Source: Phycisphaeraceae bacterium
GTDB lineage: Bacteria > Planctomycetota > Phycisphaerae > Phycisphaerales > Phycisphaeraceae
Direction of reading: 5' to 3'
NCBI GenBank assembly: GCA_016763955.1
Contig: JAESSU010000548.1
Span: forward strand, 1-7,980
Length of the DNA stretch: 7,980 nt
Shown: positions 1 to 5,759 of the stretch, piece after piece
How positions within the stretch are numbered: the stretch's first letter is position 1
Layout of the letters: each line of letters opens with the position of its first letter
Notes under the pieces: model-generated
Database searches by the model: none
Told to the model about the DNA's origin: nothing
The model's input: the letters and a program-made list of their open reading frames with translations, nothing else
Translations under genes and position numbers: made by a program

Positions 1-1698
1 ATAGACTCTGTGGTTATTTAAATAATTGGGATTTATAATTTTATTTCCAATGACACTTACATCTATTGCGTCGTTAATATAAATCCCTGCACGTGCAGAT
101 TCTTCAATTGTGTTATTTGAAATTTTTATATTTTGATTCCTGTAGGCACCTTTAACCGTATTGTATTTGTGATTTAAACTTGTGAGGTGAATGCTGCCTT
201 GGTTGACAATTGAACTATGAAAAACACCAAATCCACAATGGAATATGTGGTTATTCTTAATAATAATATTTTTACCGTTTGGTGCTTCAGATGGGTCTAG
301 GTGAGCACCGATATAGATGCCCGCACCATTGCTGTATTGAATTTTGTTGTTTTCGACAAGGCCATTAATACTTCTGAGTCTGATCCCCATGCCCATGGGG
401 TAACTAAATACATTGTTACGTATGACGAAGTTTCCACTGCATGCATCGAGATCAGCTAAGTGGTCGTTTATTTGAATATGATCCAAAGGTCGGTCAAATT
501 CGAGTTTCCATATTTTTTTATTTGCAAAAAATGCGTCCGTTTTATTTTTAACTCTGGTATGTTTGAGCAGAACAGCCGTTCCCTTGATTGTATTTTGTTT
601 GCCATCTAATAATTCAAAGGTGTCAGAGTCTTTGATGAAATCTCCGCCGATTTTTTGATAGACCATGATTGTTTTTTTATCGAGAATTTCAAAGACCCGC
701 AAGGTTCTGCCATTTAAGTTAATTGCATCGTCGCTCATTTGGGAGGAGTTACAATCTTCGATGATATTGTAACTATTGCGGCAAGCTGCCAGATGGACAG
801 GCTCGGCATCTGTTGAGATCAGTCGAGATGTGCCGGGCTTGATTTTAACAACGCATTTTTGGATTTTGATGCCATCGCAACTGATACCCACAAAAGGCAT
901 GGAGGGTGACGAATAGACCGTCGTTTTTTCGATTAGTATATTGGTGCCATTGACAAACAAAAAAGTATGCGAGCCCGTGTATCGAGCCATGAGCATGAAT
1001 TTGTGGCCTACTTTTATATTTTTTAAAAGATCGTCTTGCCAGCGAGTAAAATCTTTACTTCTACGTAATGTAAATTGTTTTTTGCCATCCGAAGAACCGT
1101 TGGGTGTAATTTTGTCAATAAAAATGACACCCGCATCGCTATTTCGAGTTCCATCCGAATTGAAAAGTGATCCTCTTTTTCTAGCTTTGGTGTAATTCTC
1201 ATCTGTGGGGTCCGGATATCCCGGGTCTTTTAGAAATTCAAAAGAATTGTTTTCGCTATTTAATTTGACAATCGTACCTTGGGTAAAAGGCACGGGGTCA
1301 TAATCGATGCTGAGATTAGAGACTGTGATGTTTGTGCAATAAACAAAGACGAAGCCTCCTAATTCAGGGTTTTTCATTATAATTTGCGAGCCTTCTGCTC
1401 CTAGTAGTTTTAGGTTTGAGGCATTTTTTATTTTTATATGATGATTTGTTGTTTCTTGATCATAGAGAACATAAGTTCCTTTTGGGAAAAAAATAGTGCC
1501 TCCATGATTTTCTTTTATTTTGTTGATCGCTTTTCGTAGTGCGGGAGAATCGTTGTGTTTGTTGTCGCCTTTTGCACCAAAGTCTTTAATATTAACCACC
1601 AGTGTTTTGGTTGATGTTTTTGGGTTGCAGTATCCTGTTTCGGTGGTCATGCTAATACTCATTAAAATAATCCCTATTAAAATCGATTTTTTTTTCAT
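1..1698 (-). CDS. Secreted right-handed beta-helix protein, probable polysaccharide-active enzyme (GH110-like), C-terminus off window
   Basis: The frame runs 566 codons from the ATG at 1698 to the window's left edge without a stop, so the C-terminus is missing. The N-terminus MKKKSILIGIILMSISM is a signal peptide (basic head, hydrophobic core), probably cut before about residue 26; no lipobox is evident, so the product is likely periplasmic or extracellular. Residues 37-46 (IKDFGAKGDN) are the start motif of pectate-lyase-3-type beta-helices. Later come IDYDP (131-135) followed by PFTQGTI, TDAEPVHLAACR (296-307) and SDDAINLNG (322-330), then many Asn-rich helical coils (NNKI, NNHI, SNNTI). 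The DDAIN block and the preceding H..AC segment resemble GH110 alpha-galactosidases, where paired Asp residues are catalytic; here they would be D323 and D324. Beta-helix fold and secretion are well supported; GH110 membership and substrate are inference. No strong ribosome binding site precedes the start. Two sampled sequence rows (241-300, 481-540) have about one third G+C. Confidence 0.82.
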   Translation of the reverse strand, partial: MKKKSILIGIILMSISMTTETGYCNPKTSTKTLVVNIKDFGAKGDNKHNDSPALRKAINKIKENHGGTIFFPKGTYVLYDQETTNHHIKIKNASNLKLLGAEGSQIIMKNPELGGFVFVYCTNITVSNLSIDYDPVPFTQGTIVKLNSENNSFEFLKDPGYPDPTDENYTKARKRGSLFNSDGTRNSDAGVIFIDKITPNGSSDGKKQFTLRRSKDFTRWQDDLLKNIKVGHKFMLMARYTGSHTFLFVNGTNILIEKTTVYSSPSMPFVGISCDGIKIQKCVVKIKPGTSRLISTDAEPVHLAACRNSYNIIEDCNSSQMSDDAINLNGRTLRVFEILDKKTIMVYQKIGGDFIKDSDTFELLDGKQNTIKGTAVLLKHTRVKNKTDAFFANKKIWKLEFDRPLDHIQINDHLADLDACSGNFVIRNNVFSYPMGMGIRLRSINGLVENNKIQYSNGAGIYIGAHLDPSEAPNGKNIIIKNNHIFHCGFGVFHSSIVNQGSIHLTSLNHKYNTVKGAYRNQNIKISNNTIEESARAGIYINDAIDVSVIGNKIINPNYLNNHRVY

Positions 1699-1768
1699 TA
1701 TGATGTCTTTTCTAACAGTGGGCAGAATAAATTCTGCTTGTTTACATTTGCCAATCTTTTTTTTGCAT

Positions 1769-1791
1769 CAAATCGATTGCAATATGATTTG
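1769..1791. other. Weak inverted repeat upstream of the beta-helix gene
   Basis: CAAATC (1769-1774) and GATTTG (1786-1791) are perfect inverted arms around an 11-base centre, about 70 bp upstream of the beta-helix start. The centre begins next to AATCGATT, and a related palindrome AAAATCGATTTT (1679-1690) lies in codons 3-6 of the gene. This could be an operator, but the A/T-rich surroundings make chance a serious alternative. I could not find a convincing -35/-10 pair in the gap 1699-1932, so the beta-helix gene may be read from the upstream genes. Confidence 0.2.
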
Positions 1792-1932
1792 TGATTGCCA
1801 GATTGGTGTATAAAAGTTTTGTTTCGGAAGTATTTACCAACAAGATGTCGCTGGGTTAGTGATGTGGGCGAGTCGTCTTGTCTGTAATAAAATGTACTTG
1901 TTTGCAGCGAGGGATTTCGTGACACGTAATGG

Positions 1933-2772
1933 TTAGGGCGTGACTTTCCATGATTGTTCATCGTCTGTCGTCGTCGTGGCCCAGAGAGGAAATTCGGCAG
2001 GTTTGACGACTCGTGCGTGACCATCTCGAAAGGAGGTTGCTGCTGTTCCGCTTGTCTGCGGCAGCGTGTCTGTGCCTACTGTGATTGCTCCCGTCACAGC
2101 ATATTCAATGCGTTGTGTACGGAAGTGGGGATTGATATGCCATCGGTAGGGCTTGCCGCCGGGATGTGTCATGTTCATTCGGCATTGGGAGGGTGTCTGC
2201 CAAAACATTGGGCGGTAGCCTTCGGTAAAAATAACTTGTGAAGAGGGAGCCACCGTCAACTCTGCTTCTTTGACTCTGCCTATGCTGCTAAGTTGGTTGG
2301 GCTGTCGGGAGAATGGCGTGAAGCCTGTTTGATATCCAGTTGGTTTTACACGTCCCATGATGCTTGCATTGTAAGTATAGATGCCATAGGACCCCGGTGC
2401 TGCGGTGCTTGAGCCGGTGCCAATATCTCTGGTTTCCGGGAAAATTTCCGTACAATGCCATTTAGGTGATTTTTGAGTTGATACGCGATCTGATTTTAAT
2501 GCTAAGTAGGTATTTAATACACGAGAGATGTATTTTTTATCTGCCGTCCTCTCATCGAATCCATAAGGGAAATATGTTTTGAAGTCCGTTTGATACATGA
2601 TCAGAGCTTGTCCGGTGCCTCGAATTTGCACGGTGCACTGAATCTGTCGTGCGGACTCTCTGGCCTTACCTAATGCGGGTAGTAAAATGGCAATGAGCAG
2701 TGAAATAATTGATATTACGACTAATAATTCGATTAAGGTAAACGCATTAAGCTGTTTTCGTTTGGTTTGCAT
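1933..2772 (-). CDS. Prepilin-type N-terminal cleavage/methylation protein (pseudopilin-like), 279 aa
   Basis: The protein begins with a short basic leader (MQTKRKQLNA) followed by the class III prepilin signal FTLIELLVVISIISLLIAIL. A prepilin peptidase would cut between A10 and F11 and methylate F11; position -1 is Ala instead of the usual Gly. E15 is the conserved Glu5 of mature pilins. The hydrophobic helix is followed by LPALGKARESAR, then a soluble domain of about 230 residues ending with HPGGK (203-207) and FRDGHARVV (248-256). This resembles the C-terminal 'DGH' segment of the expanded pseudopilin-like families of Planctomycetota and relatives. Such proteins are anchored in the inner membrane or assembled in a type II secretion/type IV pilus-like fibre; the function of these expanded families is not established. 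The start is fixed by a strong Shine-Dalgarno. The gene overlaps the end of the upstream regulator by 26 bp, which suggests translational coupling and one operon. Confidence 0.92.
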   Translation of the reverse strand: MQTKRKQLNAFTLIELLVVISIISLLIAILLPALGKARESARQIQCTVQIRGTGQALIMYQTDFKTYFPYGFDERTADKKYISRVLNTYLALKSDRVSTQKSPKWHCTEIFPETRDIGTGSSTAAPGSYGIYTYNASIMGRVKPTGYQTGFTPFSRQPNQLSSIGRVKEAELTVAPSSQVIFTEGYRPMFWQTPSQCRMNMTHPGGKPYRWHINPHFRTQRIEYAVTGAITVGTDTLPQTSGTAATSFRDGHARVVKPAEFPLWATTTTDDEQSWKVTP

Positions 2773-2778
2773 GGATTA

Positions 2779-2787
2779 GCTCCTTTT
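2779..2787 (-). promoter_or_regulatory. Strong ribosome binding site of the prepilin-type gene
   Basis: Read on the minus strand this is AAAAGGAGC, six bases upstream of the ATG at 2772. It lies inside the last codons of the regulator gene, so the prepilin-type protein has its own initiation signal even though the two frames overlap. It decides the start of the prepilin gene. Confidence 0.8.
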
Positions 2788-3285
2788 GCCATCTGAGGTT
2801 ATTTGTTTCATAGATTGTTTGAGGCTGCTTTTGTGCCAAAGTATCTTTATGAATACTTTCAAGGGGTTGGGTTGTGAGGCCTTGAAAAAGTTCAGGTTCA
2901 ACTTCCATACGAATGGGCGTTGGGGGCTGGGTTTGCGGGTCATTTTGCACAAGTCTGCGAGCTAGTTGCAGTGCTTTGAGTGTGTAGGACTCAACGGGTT
3001 GTGCGATGGTGGTAATTGGCGGATCGTGCAGTAGGGCTTGGGGGTTGCCGTCAAAACCAACCACGGGAACGTCTTGGGGCACTTTTCGGCCGATCTGATT
3101 TAAGACTTCAATCGCATGAGCCGCAAACCCGTCGGTCGCTGCAAAGATGCCCTGGATTTGTGGGTGTTTAACAATGAAATCGTGGATCTGACTATGAATG
3201 ACGGGCCAGCCCTCGCTGGGGGATACGGCTAATTCCAGGATGTGATGAATACTCCTACCTGACTCGACCCATGCTTTTCGGAATC

Positions 3286-3300
3286 CTAATGTACGTAAGC
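3286..3300 (-). other. Frameshift point in the GntR/LacI-type regulator
   Basis: Read on the minus strand, the first frame goes GESLAY-V-H-stop, with the stop TAG at 3288-3286. The second frame picks up at CGT (3295-3293) and gives RTLGFRKAWVESG, the expected continuation in LacI-type domains. Restoring one base next to the TAC codon (3297-3295) would rejoin the frames as GESLAYRTLGF. No heptameric slippery sequence or downstream pseudoknot is evident, so programmed frameshifting is unlikely. Confidence 0.85.
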
Positions 3301-3958
3301 AAGTGATTCGCCGGGGCCTTGGTTTTGCGAATCAATGGTGATAATCAAAACATACTCGGGGTTGGATGCAAGCAGAGGCGTGCAGGCCATTTGTCCGCCC
3401 AGAAAATTGTCTGTGTCGATGGCATAAGGCAGGTGCAGCGATTTAGATGTATTGATGCCGATGATCGGCTTACCAAAACTTTGAACCTCTGGCAGACGTC
3501 CCGTTAAATCAGAACTAAGCAAGATCAAGTCTGCCTCAGCGAGTTGTTCTAGCTTTTTAATGTCGCTATTTGAGTCCACTAATTGCAAGGTTGTGTGGAG
3601 ATTCATTCGCGGGCCATGCGCTACGAGTGTGTCATACACGCGTTGAAAAAGGTGGTGCAGGATACATTCAGTGCCCAAGGCCATGAAGACAATAGATAAT
3701 TTAGGTAAAAGTGAATCCGCTACTTCTGGGGCCACGCAAAATCGAAGTGACGTTGAGGCTTTGAGCCAATTTTCACTTTCAAGTTGCTTGATTGCTCGCC
3801 AAAGGGTGTCTCGCTTAAAGCCGTACATCTGAATCATCTTTCGCAGTGAGGGCAAATCTTCTCCGGGCGCGAAACGAGCATCAATAAGATCGTCTTTAAG
3901 CAGGCGGTAAGCTTGCTGTGTAAGGACTTGTGTCGCTTTAGGTTTTTTTTGCATGGAA

Positions 3959-3965
3959 CTCCTTT
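3959..3965 (-). promoter_or_regulatory. Ribosome binding site deciding the regulator start
   Basis: On the minus strand this reads AAAGGAG, four bases before the ATG at 3954. It favours 3954 over the in-frame ATG seven codons upstream. Confidence 0.75.
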
Positions 3966-3981
3966 GTCTGAACATCAGACA
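3965..3981. promoter_or_regulatory. Perfect palindrome, probable autoregulatory operator
   Basis: TGTCTGAACATCAGACA consists of two 7-base inverted arms around a 3-base centre, with no mismatch. It begins at the last base of the -10 box of the regulator promoter and covers the expected transcription start, ending at the Shine-Dalgarno. This is a standard location for a repressor that blocks its own transcription. The length and symmetry suit a dimeric GntR-type winged helix. That the adjacent regulator binds here is inference. I saw no second full copy of the palindrome in the window. Confidence 0.6.
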
Positions 3982-4009
3982 CTTTAGGTATCGGCTAAGG
4001 TGAAGTCAA
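3981..4009 (-). promoter_or_regulatory. Sigma70-type promoter of the regulator
   Basis: Read on the minus strand, TTGACT (4009-4004) is followed after exactly 17 bp by TAAAGT (3986-3981). The -35 matches the consensus at 5 of 6 bases and the -10 at 4 of 6. Transcription would begin near 3974, giving a leader of about 20 bases with the ribosome binding site. The promoter probably serves the regulator and the overlapping prepilin-type gene, and perhaps the beta-helix gene. Confidence 0.65.
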
Positions 4010-4208
4010 GGATTTTGCCTTTTAATAAATCAACATTGATCTACTTTGGGCGTATGGAGTAGGAGTAGGGGTACATGCTTAGATTGCAATGATCTGATGG
4101 GCCTTCTTATCTAGTGTGGTGGGGCATTCTAAGAAGCTTCTTTTGTCGGATTTGTCGCAGATGGGGTTGCAAAAAACCTGGAGATCGCTCAAGAGGAGGA
4201 TTTAGATA

Positions 4209-4235
4209 ATGAGCTTTTATATGCGTTGTATCTAA
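4209..4235 (+). other. Possible 8-codon leader peptide with strong ribosome binding site
   Basis: AGAGGAGGA (4192-4200) precedes an ATG at 4209 by 8 bases, and the frame encodes MSFYMRCI and stops. The last codons overlap the hairpin at 4222-4239. The peptide is rich in Met and Cys for its size and lies about 225 bp upstream of metK, so an attenuation role is imaginable. The signal is very short and may be chance. Confidence 0.2.
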
Positions 4236-4247
4236 CGCAATGCCTCA

Positions 4248-4262
4248 GGCCATATCATGGCC
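4248..4262. promoter_or_regulatory. Perfect dyad upstream of metK, possible operator
   Basis: GGCCATATCATGGCC has two 6-base inverted arms around ATC with no mismatch, about 200 bp before metK. It could be a protein binding site. It is too far from the start and too isolated to link to a regulator with confidence. Confidence 0.25.
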
Positions 4263-4460
4263 GTTTGTCGTCATTAATCTCTGAGATTGCTTGATACATA
4301 TAGTGCGCCCGTTTGAATTAATTTGCTTACAAGAGACATTTGGGTAGAATGTTTCGTCTCACGACCGGATTTGTCAGTTTGTCGCTGGCGTCGTTTGCTT
4401 TAATGCCAACGCATGGTTCGAGTCTATTGTGAAGCTATTTTTCCGACTGGAACAAACAAC

Positions 4461-5666
4461 ATGGCAATTAGTTACGCTCAAGGCATGCACCTTTTTACTA
4501 GCGAATCCGTCTCCATGGGACATCCTGACAAGGTCTCCGATCAGGTCTCTGATGCGATTCTAGACAGTCTTATCGCAGTGGACCCTATGGTTCGTTGTGC
4601 ATGTGAAACGTTGTGCACTACCGGCTTGGTGGTCGTTGCAGGTGAAGTGACGGTACACAATGCCGCCGCGGTTGCTGCCAAGGAAAACATTGAACAAACC
4701 GTCCGTCAGACGCTTAAGGAAATTGGTTATACCGATCCTGCGATGATGTTTGACAGTGAAAGCTGTGCGGTGATTCGCACGATTCACGGTCAGTCAGCTG
4801 ACATTGCAATGGGTGTGGATAAAGAAGGTGCTGGCGACCAGGGCATGATGTTTGGTTATGCCTGCCGCGAAACTTCGACATTGATGCCGTTGCCTATTGA
4901 CTTGTCTCATCGCTTGATGGAACGTGAGGCAGTGGTTCGTGAAAAGAATATTATTAAAGGTCTGCGTCCTGACGCTAAGAGCCAAGTGACCATTGAGTAC
5001 AACGGCAACAAAGCCACTCGCGTACACACCGTCGTGATCTCCACACAGCATACCGCTCAATGGAATGGTGCTAAGAAACAAGCACTGCTTAAGAAAGCGG
5101 TCATCAAGCACATCATTGAACCGGTGATGCCTAAGAAAATTTACGATGCCAAGAACGTGATCATTCATGTTAACCCCACCGGTCAGTTTGAAATCGGTGG
5201 CCCACACGGTGATGCGGGCCTAACGGGTCGTAAGATCATCGTGGATACCTACGGTGGCCGTGGTTGTCACGGTGGTGGTGCATTCTCCGGTAAGGACCCC
5301 ACGAAGGTTGACCGCTCTGCGGCATACATGGCTCGCTATATTGCGAAGAACATCGTGGCTGCCAAGCTTGCGGACTCTTGCGAAGTACAGCTTGCTTACG
5401 CCATCGGCGTTGCGGACCCCATGTCCATTCGTATTGATATGCAAGGTAGTGGCAAGGTCAGCGAAGAAGTTCTCGAAGCAGCAGTTCGCAAGGTCTTCCC
5501 ACTTCGTCCCCAAGGTATTATCAAGCATCTTGGCTTGCGTAAACCAATCTTCAAACGTACCGCACGCCACGGCCACTTTGGTCGTAAGCCTGATGCTCAG
5601 GGCGGCTTTAGTTGGGAAAAAACCGACAAGATTGCCGCACTGAAAAAGGCCTGCGGGGTAAAATAA
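4461..5666 (+). CDS. metK: S-adenosylmethionine synthetase (methionine adenosyltransferase), 401 aa
   Basis: This cytosolic enzyme makes S-adenosylmethionine from methionine and ATP, the methyl donor for the cell. The family's conserved order is present. [15 protein letters not shown] (10-24) carries His21 and Asp23 at the ATP/phosphate site. [12 protein letters not shown] (123-134) is signature 1. [19 protein letters not shown] (271-289) is signature 2, with the phosphate-binding Lys and catalytic Asp. The protein ends in the usual GHFGRK...FSWEKTDK segment. Length agrees with bacterial MetK (about 385-420). The start at 4461 is chosen because it places about nine residues before HLFTSES as in homologues; an in-frame ATG at 4413 would add 16 residues unlike the family, and ATG 4485 is a shorter alternative. 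No strong Shine-Dalgarno precedes any of them. The gene stands 93 bp before ptsI on the same strand and may be co-transcribed with it. No disruption is seen. Confidence 0.97.
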   Translation: MAISYAQGMHLFTSESVSMGHPDKVSDQVSDAILDSLIAVDPMVRCACETLCTTGLVVVAGEVTVHNAAAVAAKENIEQTVRQTLKEIGYTDPAMMFDSESCAVIRTIHGQSADIAMGVDKEGAGDQGMMFGYACRETSTLMPLPIDLSHRLMEREAVVREKNIIKGLRPDAKSQVTIEYNGNKATRVHTVVISTQHTAQWNGAKKQALLKKAVIKHIIEPVMPKKIYDAKNVIIHVNPTGQFEIGGPHGDAGLTGRKIIVDTYGGRGCHGGGAFSGKDPTKVDRSAAYMARYIAKNIVAAKLADSCEVQLAYAIGVADPMSIRIDMQGSGKVSEEVLEAAVRKVFPLRPQGIIKHLGLRKPIFKRTARHGHFGRKPDAQGGFSWEKTDKIAALKKACGVK

Positions 5667-5702
5667 GAATAAGCTCATTCCAATCGGCAACGTGACTCAA
5701 TA

Positions 5703-5729
5703 TTGAGATTGGTTTGAGGCCAGTCTCAA
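5703..5729 (+). terminator. Stable hairpin between metK and ptsI (weak terminator or processing site)
   Basis: TTGAGATTGG (5703-5712) pairs with CCAGTCTCAA (5720-5729) around a 7-base loop: ten pairs, one of them G-T. A U-run does not follow directly (the next bases are GCAGGTTGTCG), so it is not a classical intrinsic terminator. It may partly terminate metK transcription, protect the metK 3' end, or act as a processing site between the two cistrons. Confidence 0.4.
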
Positions 5730-5748
5730 GCAGGTTGTCGTTTGGTTT

Positions 5749-5753
5749 AAGGG
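5749..5753 (+). promoter_or_regulatory. Ribosome binding site of ptsI
   Basis: AAGGG lies six bases before the ATG at 5760 and supports that start. The same start places the N-terminal GIAVSPGVA motif at the position usual for Enzyme I proteins. Confidence 0.55.
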
Positions 5754-5759
5754 CATAAT

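Larger units (their letters stand above)
2747..3954 (-). pseudogene. GntR-type HTH / LacI-type sugar-binding transcriptional regulator, reading frame broken once
   Basis: The first segment, from the ATG at 3954, gives 222 residues ending at a stop at 3286. A GntR winged helix occupies about residues 12-65 (GEDLPSLRK ... LWRAIKQLESENWL), and a LacI/ribose-binding-like domain starts at about residue 86 (LSIVFMA, with TDNFLGGQMA at 181-190). The same homology continues without loss in another frame from 3295 to a stop at 2747, with RTLGFRKAW, GIFAATDGFAAHAIEVL, VPVVGFDGN and ITTIAQPVESY. Removing one frameshift gives about 402 residues with a full sugar-binding domain, close to AraR-type regulators. 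The role inferred is a sugar-responsive repressor of this locus. ATG 3954 is preferred over the ATG at 3975 because AAAGGAG (3959-3965) lies just upstream of 3954, whereas 3975 falls inside the operator-like palindrome and has no ribosome binding site. The gene is either a recent pseudogene or intact with a one-base sequence error. The domain assignment is solid. Confidence 0.85.
4010..4460. other. Divergent intergenic region between regulator promoter and metK
   Basis: No gene, tRNA, CRISPR or recognisable SAM riboswitch is seen in these 451 bases. What is visible: GGAGTA repeated three times with one change (4056-4073); a 12-bp palindrome AAGAAGCTTCTT (4131-4142); a small hairpin TGCGTT/AACGCA (4222-4239); and a perfect 6-3-6 dyad GGCCATATCATGGCC (4248-4262). 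The metK promoter must lie here, but no -35/-10 pair stands out enough to place it. Confidence 0.6.

Noticed and set aside
1698..2024. Minus-strand 108-residue frame
   Set aside because: It overlaps the end of the prepilin-type gene in another frame and has no domain character.
1954..2241. Plus-strand 95-residue frame opposite the prepilin-type gene
   Set aside because: Antisense shadow of a clearly recognised gene; composition is Cys-rich and unlike a protein family.
3286..3300. Programmed ribosomal frameshifting in the regulator
   Set aside because: No slippery heptamer or stimulatory structure is visible at the junction, and LacI-type regulators are not known for this.
3955..3975. Upstream in-frame ATG (3975) as the regulator start
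   Set aside because: It has no ribosome binding site and lies within the operator-like palindrome at the predicted transcript start; the ATG at 3954 follows AAAGGAG.
4349..4432. 27-residue plus-strand frame with a signal-peptide-like hydrophobic stretch
   Set aside because: It is short, lacks a convincing ribosome binding site, stops immediately after the hydrophobic part and overlaps the metK leader; probably chance.
4413..4460. Longer N-terminus of metK from the ATG at 4413
   Set aside because: The additional 16 residues do not resemble the family and no ribosome binding site precedes them.
4010..4460. SAM riboswitch upstream of metK
   Set aside because: I looked for SAM-I and SAM-II type conserved cores and could not see one; a covariance-model scan would settle it.
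5220..5690. Minus-strand frames opposite metK and ptsI (several of 60-180 residues)
   Set aside because: They are antisense to strongly conserved coding sequence and show no family motifs.
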